A stretch of 64,000 nucleotides of DNA from Doryteuthis pealeii (lineage: Eukaryota > Mollusca > Cephalopoda > Myopsida > Loliginidae). A program made the translations under genes and the position numbers. Positions 29,298 to 41,700 of this stretch are shown here, piece after piece; position 1 is the first letter of the stretch, and each line of letters starts with the position of its first letter. Where the stretch lies: positions 99,796,712 through 99,860,711 of the forward strand of contig CM042141.1 of NCBI GenBank assembly GCA_023376005.1. The letters run 5' to 3'. The notes under the pieces are model-generated. The model had not been told where the DNA came from and searched no databases. It saw nothing but the letters and a program-made list of their open reading frames with translations.

Positions 29298-32200
29298 GGA
29301 TCAGTGATACGATACTAGTTTATCAACCCTTTCACCGCACTATTGCCGATGGAAGTGGTAGATAAAGGGTTAAATCATGATTTCCTGAGATGTATTTTTT
29401 TTTTATTCTAAATGTTTGTCTATATTAATTATTTGTTTACAAAACAATAAGTAAATTTTTTGGAAGAATATATATATATATATATATATATATAAGTAAA
29501 GTCGTAAAGTCGACGGGGCGGCCTAAAGTCGGTATCAGCCAGTCAGCGAGGGAGTCTATCCCCTTTTCAATAGCGCTAGACCAAGGAGATTGTTTTTTAG
29601 CATCTGTGGTGGAGCGCCACACCTACCATCAGCTCCTTACTTTACCGCACAGATCCCTGTGCTACTCATACGCTGAGTTGGCGGGGACCGGTATCGAACT
29701 AGGAACCTTGTGGTTTCTAGCCGAACGCTCTACCGACTTTTCTTGTGTTTGCATATGTGGCAACACTATCAAACCAAATTTGACATTTTTATTCAATAAA
29801 AAATGTCAGCACACAGAAAATGTTTTTTCTTTGTCCGTTTCAATGACAAGTCCAAAGAGAAATGAATCAATTTGTTCACAAAAGAGGAAAATATCAAATA
29901 GATATTTTCTGATTTCAAAATTCATATCTGTTTTTATAATTAAATCCTAAGCTGAACTCTGTGTTTGCTTTGAGACTTTTATTCTAAAAGAAATTACAAA
30001 AATGAATGATTCATACAGAAGAACATTAGGTTTTATAAATATGTTGATGTCTATTTCTATCATCATCAGAACAATATGGTCAACTGAGATTCCAACTCTC
30101 AGAACAAACATGGGGGAAATATTTTTCCAATTAATGAAAAAAAAACAAAACAATGTTTTTTGTCCATGTTAAGGTAATATCCATATAAACATAGGATTAT
30201 TATAATATAAATATTCTTCCTGACAAAAGTGGAAAAGAAGAGGGGAAATGTTTAAACGAACCTTCACAATCTCCACCATCCCATTCACATTGGGAATTAT
30301 TACAATGCTTGTCACAGTAACCATCTTTGATCCATGTGTTTGGACAATTTTCATCACAGCTTGGAATTGGCCAAGTTAAATACACCTACAATAAAAAAAA
30401 AATTAACAAAATCAATGAAATAATAGATAAAGCTGATTTACTTTAATATCTTTTAGAATATATGAAAATACAAGGTGTGTCATAAAAGTATCGAGATTGA
30501 AGCAAGATAGAAATGAACAATGAATTGAACGTTAATTTTTTCAGAATACAAGATGTGTCAATAAGTACAAAAAATCTAGATACTTTTTTGACACACCTTG
30601 TATATGAAACAAATAAAGAATATAATTATTTACTAAGCATTGGTTAAGTGTGGCATAAGTTTGAAGAAGAACAGTAGTGGTACTATTTAATCCATAGCTG
30701 GGTGAACATTTATGAAATAAAAAATTTATGAAAATGTATGAAACAAAAAATTTATGAAAATGTATGAAACAAAGAATATATGAAAATGTATGAAACAAAG
30801 AATATATGAAAATGTATGAAACAAAGAATATATGAAAATGTATGAAACAAAGAACATATGAAAATGTATGAAATAAAGAATATATGAAAATGTATGAAAT
30901 AAAGAACATATGAAAATGTATGAAACAAAGAATATATGAAAATGTATGAAACAAAGAATATATGAAAATGTATGAAACAAAGAATATATGAAAATGTATG
31001 AAACAAAAAATGTATAAAAATGAATGAAACAAAAAATATATAAAAATGAATGAAACAAAAAATGTATAAAAATGAATGAAACAAAAAATGTATAAAAATG
31101 AATGAAACAAAAAATGAATGAAACAAAAAATATATATAAAAATGAATGAAACAAAGAATTCTATTATAACAAGTGAAATATGAATGATTTACAAGAATTA
31201 GAAAAAGAAATATTTACTTTTTGTCCAGTTGAATGTGAATAGAAATCATCTGGCCAAACTTCTTTACCAAACATGACATCATCATTCAAATAAATGAATT
31301 TATCAGATATTCCAGGAATCCGATGCAAATTAGCCTCAATGGCAGGGGAAGAAAAGGTTGGTAAATGGCTTTTGTTTACAAATATTTCCTGTTCAAACAA
31401 CAAAAAGAAAAAAATTTTAAGTTTCAATTTAAAAAAAAACCTTTATCTCCCCCAAGCACCCCAATCCACTGGACAATCAAAATGCAGGACCCCACAAAAA
31501 CGTCTGAGATTGTCAGCTATTAGAAAATGGTTTAGAGATAAAAAAAAGATAAATGAATTAAATGAATACATTTCTATTCAGTAGTAAAGGATAAGTGATA
31601 CATACTAGTTTGTCAACCCTTTCACCACACTATTGCCGATGGAAGTGGTAAATAAAGGGTTAAATCATGATTTCCTGAGATGTATTTTTTTTTAATTCTA
31701 AAGGTTTGTCTATATTAATTATTTGTTTACAAAACAATAAGTAAACTTTTCGGAAGAATAAAAATAAAAAATGAAAAAGATTTTAATGTGTTTCGTTTAT
31801 ACACTACATTGCATAATCAAAGAAGTATGTTGTCATATTTCCTTATCTTCCATATTTCAGGAGCCATTTTGTTGAGGGGCTGCAACTTTTCTGCTTTTTT
31901 TTGTTTGTTTGTTTTTTGGTTTTTAGGACTTTGTCGAGTTCATCCTCCATAAAGTGTCCTAATTTGATATCTAGGTTTGGTTTGGTTTGTTTTATGGCAT
32001 ATCAACCTCAGTGGGTCATTTAATGCCAACAAAGTTTTTAAATAAATTCATTCTTAATGGATACTCATTTGTTTTATAAACACATTTTACTATTTAATCC
32101 ATAGATGGGACCCTAACAGGTACTACCACTCCGGGTCAGAGTGGACCAGGGAGCAATGGTGATGAAGAGGTGCTCTACATTCTCCAGAACTGGAACCTAT

Positions 32201-35200
32201 CAGATAGAGTTTAACATCATCCCTAGGACATGAAGACCCTCGGCTACCGCCTTCTAGCACCCATATGATAAAAAGGGTTGGGGGGGCTTGCCACAAGGGC
32301 AATAGGGTTGGGGCAATCCTATAGGTGCTTTTCATATCTAGTTGGCTATTAATGATTTCTTGAGTAGGTTCAACTGTGATTTTAGAAATGTTTCCAAATC
32401 AGATTTTTCAAGTGTTCTTTCCACTTCAGAAGTCTATCTTTTTGGCTTTTATTATTTATATTTACTAGCAAAAAAAAAATGTATATTTACAACCGGTGTA
32501 AAAATTAATTTTTTAAAGATATTGCTTGAACGGGGTGGGAAAAAAATTAAATAAATAAAATAAAACATTTAATATCTTTAAAAATTAATTACTTACTTAA
32601 AAAGCATCATATTCACTCCACTCCACTGAGATGTTTGTTTTGTTTTATGACAGACGACAATGGATTTTTAAAAAATTCAGCCACTTTTACACAATTCTAG
32701 AAAATTTCATTAAAATTGAATGAATATTTTAATTTTAGTGTAAAAAAGAATTATCTATTAAAACTTGTTTTAACAAATAATGTGGACCATCTAATATTGC
32801 ATACTTGATTTCTGAGAATATATAATACAGGGTTGTTCTTTATTCTATGTATTAGTGATTTTGACTATAAATTAAATACTGATTGATAAACTCACGTGAT
32901 TCCTGATGGTATAAAAAAATTTTCTTTTTTAAATTGAAATAGGTCACTAAGTAGGACTGGGCCTATTCTAGTAGTGACCACCCCAAGTGGAGATTTAAGA
33001 GGATTGAACTCAGAGTTTTCCTTCTCCTAGACTGGTTACCTATCTAAGGTTAAAGAGCCCAGTTTGCCTACTATTTACCCATAGCTGGAGGGAGAATAGT
33101 TGGATTCATACCTTTCCCAAGGGTATTAGCACTATGTGAACTGTGGCTTCGTATAGCGCTAATACCCTGGGGAAAGGTATGAATCCAACTATTCTACCTC
33201 CAGCTATAGTAACATAGTTTCAGTTACAGAGAGACAGACACCATATTCCATTATATATAGATTTATACTAAGAAATTCAGACAACTTAACTTGATAGGAA
33301 TATAATATGTGCAAACAAATGATTATTATTGAAAAGGAATAGTTACTTTAAGCCAAATAATTGTATATAAATTATTAGTGTTTGATAAATATGTGATACC
33401 ATATAATTGCACAAACAAATTATTATTATTATTAAATAGGAATAGTTTCTTTGTGAATAAGTTATTAGTATTAGATAAAAAATACTTGAAACCATACAAA
33501 TGTTTGCAAATTATTTGTATTAGGAAAACTTGATATCATTTGTCTGAAAACAAATGGTTATAGACAAACGTGAAATTAGATAAAAATGCAATGAAATATT
33601 GAAAATATAATTGTAATCAAACATTTAGAAATGAATCCAATTTCAGCATTAAACAACCCATAAGGAGTTGATGTGCCATTAAGCAAATTAACTGAACCAA
33701 ACCAAACCTTTTTATTTCTCCTGTCTTTCTTCTCTTCTATTTCTTTCTCTCTTTTTTTCCCTCTTTTATGATAAAACTTTTAGAAATGAATCCAATTTCA
33801 GCATTAAATAATCCATGAGGAGTTGATATGCTGTTAAACAAATAAACCAAACCAAACTATCTTTCTTCAGATGTTTTTTGTCATAGTCGGTAACATTCAA
33901 GGGATTTTTAACTAAACCCTTTATTCAATCTAAGGGGCTAGACTTTTCTTATTCCATTATTAAGATATCTCATGTCAGTGTTACATAGGCCCTTCTTTTC
34001 ACCATCTTATCCTATATGTTATCCTAATTATTATTATTATTATTAAATAGGAATAGTTTCTTTCAACCATATAATTGTTTAAGTATTGGGAATACTTGTA
34101 TCATTTGTCTGAAAACAAATGATTATAGACAACAATGAAATATTTGAAAAGCTTGATATTTTGTGCTGAAGACTATTTTAGTATAGATTGTAAGCCTAAT
34201 ATTTTGAGTTCAAGGAGATCACGTCAGATATTAGTCTAAATTTTAAAATTTGTAATTAATTAGATTAACAAGTAAATTCCAAAACAATACAACATGTGTA
34301 AATTCATTCCATAGGGATTTCCTGGGGTGTTGGACATGATTAATGTTGTAGAGTACCCCTTCAGCACTCTACCAGATGGACTGGCTCATAGCTAACAACA
34401 GCTTACGATTAAAGTAGATTAACTAGCTGAATAATATTCAGACTGACTTTGTTGCGTTGGCTATACTGCACTTGACCCTCCTCTATTTAGTGTAAGTTTT
34501 GTCTTGTTAATTGTTTGTACTTATTTGTTCTGTGTTTATATGTATCCGTTTGGCACTGGATGCTGTGTATCTTTCCACCTTGTGATACAACAATTAATCA
34601 CCCTGAAAATGCATGATTACAAATAGATATTTTTTCAATAAACTAATCAATATTAAACAAACAATGACTTCCAATGGATGCTTACCTCATGGGTGACTAA
34701 CGTCAATCTTGGACTATCCAAATTTAACCATAAAGGAATTTGACCGTTAGTGACAATGAAAACATGTCGTATCCAGGGAGCAAATGTATCAATTGATCGG
34801 AGAGAGTACCGTAATTCCTGAAAAATAAAAATTAAACAACTTTATGTTACATAATTTCCTAAGCAGCTTATGATTTAAGTACATACCTGTAGTTAGAATA
34901 TTTGAATTAGGGTCTGTTAGATTCAGAATGATGGGGTCCAGTGGAAAGTTACTCGACAGTTATTGACGGGTAATAACCTTTTTACTTGACCCCTTGAAAA
35001 ACGTGCGATTAGGCGTGAGATAGTCAAATGCAGTAGAGAATTCAGAGTGAGTGGACCTATAAGTCGCTCGGTCTTATGTCATTTCTCAATCCGCGCGGAA
35101 TCAACATGGGCTGGGTTGTGAAATAAAGCTTTATGAGAAAACAACCAAGTCTTGTTAATTGATTATTAAAAACAAAAGAAGAAGAAGAATCAACCCTTAA

Positions 35201-38200
35201 CAGAAAGCCCTGAAGAGATATCAGCCCAAGAAGTCAGCCTGAAGAAGATGGCGGCCAAGTTAGAAGCAGTAAGCAGAATGTAACAGGTAAGAACCATCAT
35301 CCCATCTCTACCCCATCTACTCTTGTCTGTCTCTCTCACCGATTATATACACCCAAGTAAAGGGGTATATAACTTTTAACATCTCTGTGTATGGCACATC
35401 TGCTAGTCTCATGAAACTATGGATCTACATTTGGAAAGCCTTGCTTCCTTTCCAGGGTGCACACATGGGCAAGGTTGTATGAAAGCCCATGCAGCATGTC
35501 TCTCCTCTCTAAATTTTGGCAAATTTATTATCATAGAAATTGCCAGAATGAAAAGTGAAGATAGTGATGGACAGCTTTATCTATTTATTTATTTGTTAGT
35601 TATGACTCCTTGGGCATCTCCATTTTTTTCTTTCTTCCCACATCAACCTTGAATAAAAAATCAAGATTATTATACTTTTTACATATTGAACTATTTTGCA
35701 ATAGCTCCTAAGTAAACATATCAAATATTGTAATAATTAAATTATCATACTGTGGCATATCCCTAAGTCCTGTTAGTATTATATATATATATTTTTGTAG
35801 CCGTTTAGTTAAGTTACTGCTCAAGAATAGAGGGGTTGGGCAAATATATACAAGAGAATATCCTTAATTAGAGCAAATTTAAACAACAAAAAATAATTGA
35901 ACAAAATGATATTGTGCATACCTCGTTATCTTCAAACCGGCTGGGAGATGTATCTTCATTAAGAGAGTACTGTAAAAGAGGAAAATAGTTTTGTTCATAT
36001 CAATCAAAAACTCAGGATGCTGGAAATTCAATAGGACAAATATTATCATAATATCTTAGACCAGGGATCACCAAACTTTTTTCACAGTAGGCTGGATAAT
36101 TGAAAAAATAACGAGCACGGGCCACATTATTATTATCTTTAATACTTGCTAGCCACAACGAAAGCTCTGAGAAAAAGATGTAAAACAAAATATATCTTTC
36201 CAGGTTATATTCATGGATGTATGGCGTAAGATGCACAAAACCAAATTTAACCAACATTTATTTTCAAAACATTATCAAAAAGGTTTAGTGAGATCTGTGA
36301 AACTGAAGTTTGCCTTTCAAGATATCGTCAATGTTTGGTTTGGAATTGCTACATCCAATCAAGAGAATTGCTTTCGAGTGTTTATCAGTCAATTTCGTTC
36401 GATGGGTTGATTTCACATATTTCCAGTTTAAAAAAGCTTGCTCGCATACATAAGTTTTTCCAAACACTGATGTCATACTAGCAGCAAAGTTCTTCAGTTT
36501 CGGAAATTCAACATCAGGTAAGTAGTGGTAAAATTCAAAAAGTTTTTCTTCTCTGTGCTTCTCTTTCAGCTAAGCTATTTCCCTGCAAATCAATGAGTTC
36601 CAACTGTAGTTCAACTGGCACATCATCAACACTACAATCAAATGTCGGCGGGCCAGATAAAATGGTTTTGTGTGCCGTAGTTTGGTGACCCCTGTCCTAG
36701 ACTATGCATGAACTTATTGGAGTTCCTGTTGTAACAGCCTTGTAAAAAAACTTTGGTTACTGTTCCAAGGGCACCGAATTATCTACATATCAATACTTAT
36801 GTTCCTTAAAAGTATGACCATTATCATCTTACAATACCCTTTGGTTAAAAATGAGAATGTCCAAATCGTCCAAGATGAAATGTATAAATGTAAATCCTGA
36901 TTATATGCTATCACTTATCCACTGAATTCTTATTTTTTATAAGTGGCGTCACCTCAGCTAAATAATGGACCATTCCGTTTTTATTATAAATAAATAAAGG
37001 GAAGAAAAAGGACATGCTACACAGATGAAATATAATAAGACAGAAAGAGAATAGGGAAAGAAAGAGAGAGGGTGAGCACGCAGAAGTGATAACGCTAATC
37101 TGTTTCAATGGAACATAAGGAAAAGATGAAAAAAAGAAAGAAAGAAAGAGAGTAGGGGAAAGAAGAGAGAGGGGGTGAGCATGCAGAAGTGATAACGCTA
37201 ATCTGTTTCAATGGAACATAAGGAAAAGATGAAAACAAAGAAAGAAAGAAAGAAAGAAAGAGAGTAGGGGAAAGAAGAGAGAGGGGGTGAGCATGCAGAA
37301 GTGATAACGCTAATCTGTTTCAATGGAACATAAGGAAAAGATGAAAACAAAGAAAGAAAGAAAGAGAGTAGGGAAAGAAGAGAGGGGGGTGAGCACGCAG
37401 AAGTGATAACGCTAATCTGTTTCAATGGAACATAAGGAAAAGATGAAAACAAAGAAAGAAAGAAAGAGAGTAGGGGAAAGAAGAGAGAGGGGGTGAGCAC
37501 ACAGAAGTGATAACGCTAATCTGTTTCAATGGAACATAAGGAAAAGATGAAAAAAAGAAAGAAAGAAAGAGAGTAGGGGAAAGAAAAGAGAGGGGGTGAG
37601 CATGCAGAAGTGATAACGCTAATCTGTTTCAATGGAACATAATGAAAAGATGAAAACAAAGAAAGAAAGAAAGAGAGTAGGGGAAAGAAGAGAGAGGGGG
37701 TGAGCATGCAGAAGTGATAACGCTAATCTGTTTCAATGGAACATAATGAAAAGATGAAAACAAAGAAAGAAAGAAAGAGAGTAGGGGAAAGAAGAGAGAG
37801 GGGGTGAGCACGCAGAAGTGATAACGCTAATCTGTTTCAATGGAACATAATGAAAAGATGAAAAGAAAGAAAAAAGGAGTGAGAGACAGTCAAATCAAAA
37901 TTATATACTTTTTACTTATTGAACTATTGTTTCAATAGCTCTTAAGTAAACATCTCAAACATTGTAATAATTGAATTATCATGCTGTGGTATATCCACAG
38001 GTCCTGCAAGTTATTATTATTTCTTGGTGAAAGTTCTTGTAAATCATCATTTCTCAATCTTTAGATATAAGCTTAGACATAATGAAATTATTTTCCCCAT
38101 TTCTTATTTTAGCAGCAAGGGGAGAAGGAGTTCCAGACTTTTAGTGGATAAACCAATGTACTGATTTGACGCTTCTACAAAAGGTGATTATATATATATT

Positions 38201-38400
38201 TCAGTTGAGGTAGCATGGACAGTGAGTCAACATCTAGTTACTGACAGTTCTTGCTTATGTGATCTTTTGGTCTGAAGATTGCATACTGTCAGTAACCAGG
38301 CTCTGTTGACTCAATGTCCATGCTACCTCAAATTGAATATAAATTCTCTATCAATGATATTGAGCACTATCTGCTTAGAAACATAGCACCCATATTATCT

Positions 38401-38458
<58 letters not shown>

Positions 38459-38678
38459 GAGAAATATATACAAATACGGGATGTTAAACTAGATTGAAGT
38501 TTATTATTGGTCGTAGAGTTGATATTCAAACATTTCAGTTTACAAAGAAACCTTCTTCCGGACAATATGAAACAAGTAAAGGAGAAAGTTGTTTGTTGTT
38601 AAAAAGATGATGGATGTTTTGAAAGAGTTGAATTTAGAAAATATGTAGAAAATATGTGTCAGATTGATTTCCTCATTT

Positions 38679-38755
<77 letters not shown>

Positions 38756-41700
38756 TAAGATATATAATTAGTATTTAATTTCACATTAAAAAGATAAGCA
38801 TTTAGAAATCAAAATTAATTTAACTTATCTAATAGTAAAAAAAAAATAAAAAATAGATAAAATATGGATCAGAACAGATTAAAAATCTAAGTTTTTACTT
38901 ACATCAGTCAAATCCCAAACGAGATTTGCTACAATCAATGTAACATTTTGGTTGTCAAAGGTGGCATTTACCTGAAAATTAAACAGAGTTAATTAAAAGT
39001 AGATGTTTAAAAAATGGTCATTATTGTTGGGAACACGCCAAATATTGCAAAGACATGACATTTAATACAACTGGAGTTAACTTTCTAGCAAATTTATACA
39101 AATAGCCTCGTTCAGGGTAAATAGTCTCTTTCCTTACCTGTAATAATTCTTCCATTGCCTCTTTTGAAAACAAATGGATGACAGCCAATTGTTGAGACTT
39201 ATACAGATCTATCTGGAAAAACAAAAAGGGAAGGATTAACATCACATGATTGAATTTAACGATATGCCAACACATTATTTCAGGAAAAGAGGTTAGGGAA
39301 TTGCATTCATTACACATTTATACAAGGGAGAGTCAAAAAGTAATGCCATTTTCTTTATTTCATGTGAATTTAAAAAAAATAAAACTAAGGCCTACATGGA
39401 GACCTTAACAAATTGGCCAAAGCAATATCAGCGATTAAATAGTTAACCAACCATGTATTCGGGCTGTTGATTGGCTGAGGTTTAAACCACATGACCTCGC
39501 TTAGTGGTGGATTTCAGCACAGCTTATATAACCAAAAATATTCCAACACAGTAACTATGCGGAGAAGTAGGGATGTGATCCACAGAGGACCAACTTCATT
39601 TTGATGTATGATACATGTTCCTGTGTTGGTAATTATACCTGTCCTAAACAAAATGGCATTAATTTTTGACTCACTTATGTGGAGAAGTAGGGATGTGATC
39701 CAGAGAACCAGCTTCATTTTGATGTATGATACATGTTCCTGTGTTGGTAATTATACCTGTCCTAAACAAAATGGCATTACCTTTTGACTAACCCTCATAT
39801 TTACATTGTTTCTTAAGAGTTTTTTTGCACACAGTATTCCTATCATCATCATGTGGTTCAATTACTAATACAAATAATTAATACTCGAGTTCTTTAATTG
39901 TATGGCTGCTATCATCTTGCAACTTCTGGTTAAAAATGAGACCGTCAAATCATCTAATGCAAAAATATAAATCTTGATTATCTGGTGTTGCTTATCTGCC
40001 AAATTCTTATTTCTTATGAGTGGTGTCACCTCAGCTAAATAATGTAGGCATGAAAACAAATTCTTATTTAGCCATCTAATGATCAGACCTCATATCTAAA
40101 TGTAGGCATGAAAAATTCTTATTTAGCCAATTAACAACTCCACGGACTAAAAATCCATTTTAAACTTTTTTAAATATAAATAAATAAATAAGAAATTTTC
40201 AAAATTAAAAAATAAGAAAATAAAATAAGATAAAAATAAAAGATAAATTAAATGAATATTTACAAACCTTTGAAAATGTAATTTGATGTTTATAAAGTAA
40301 ATTCTTGATAGACTTTACTTTAACATTTTTTGTTAGGCCTGTCATTAGAACTGTATCTGATAATAAAACACTTTGTTGAAGAGTCCAATCAGAAGTCTAC
40401 AAAAAGAAACAAAAAAAAACTTTACTGAAGATTTGCATTCATTTGCATTTAAATTGGTAAATCCCTTTATATAGTGTTGTGTGGGGCATGACAGAAACGG
40501 TGATTTAGTTTGTAAGACATTCTGATAATTCCAAAATCACTTTTTTAAAAAAGTACTAAAAAGAAATACTCACAAAGTATCCTCTCTTTATTATTGGATT
40601 CTTCTCTTTTCGAATTTCATTCCTGTATTCAAGTGCATTCAAAACTAAAACAAAAGAAAAAAGAAAAGAAAAATTCATATATTTTTACAAAAATAAAGGA
40701 ATACATAATCAGAGATGCTGATGAGTACGCGTCTTGCGTCCCTGATGCACAAAAATCTAAACGAACAAAGTTCATATCCATGTGTCCCAGTGTTTTTCTT
40801 TTTTCTTCCCTCACCATTTCAAGTTAACTGTAAATACATTTTAATAGTTTCTTGGAAATGAATTACACAGGATAAGTTACAAGGTAGGAATTAGATAGCT
40901 TTAGTTATTTCCCCAGATCATGAATAAAAACCCTTCAATTTATTAAGAAACTTTAGTTGGGACCCATTAATTTTCCTGGGCACTCATTCAAACAAATATG
41001 TGCATCCCAGAATGTACTAAATCAAAAAGCTATCAGCATCACTGCATAATAATGAAATATTTTTTCTCGTCTATATTTTGTTATACACGTTTTGGTATTT
41101 GTATTTTTTGTTAATTGGACTATTTCCCTAGTGTATTTTTTTGTTTTCAACATTTCAGCCATTTACCCTCAGACCATGTCAATTATTCACTATCACTAGA
41201 ACTTGCTTTTTGTGCAAAAATAATGAAGATTTTATTTATATATTTGTGAAAAAAATTTCTGACATCCCACCAGGTCTTTTATGTGGGGATTTTTATGGGG
41301 CATCCAGTGAGGATCCAAACTCGCGATTATTAGTAATAATGGATCTGCAAGACTAATTTTTTTATCGCCCACCCTCCCTCTACTCAGGTGATGCTGGTTA
41401 GCCGCTTCTAGTATACTATATTATTTCCTGTTAAGCAAGTTAGGTGATATTTTGAACAAATTCTTGATATTTTCTACCCGAAAATTAAAACTTGCAATAG
41501 TTTTTCTAGCCACTTTTCATATTTCCACAATTTTTCATACTTTTTGTACATTTTTCATTAATTTTTTTTTTTATTGTGAATTTGTTCAAAACAATACTTA
41601 TCACTTATTTTAGACTTCCATAATTTAAAAGTACGGATATTAAACTTACAGAATTCTGTTGCTGTTTTTTGAGCCACTTCTTCACTACAGATTTCACTTC

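Noticed and set aside
30541..31154. Three overlapping minus-strand ORFs of 124-189 codons
   Set aside because: They are readings of a stop-free 26-bp tandem repeat and mirror each other in different frames; no domain, no start context.
35419..35652. 77-codon plus-strand [14 protein letters not shown]
   Set aside because: No splice context, homology or codon evidence that I can support; it lies in an intron of the opposite strand.
37198..37811. Minus-strand ORFs with repeated [16 protein letters not shown]
   Set aside because: Translation of the 103-bp tandem array, with units broken by microsatellite length changes.
37056..37875. CRISPR-like regular repeats
   Set aside because: Units are head-to-tail with no unique spacers, and the context is an animal intron.
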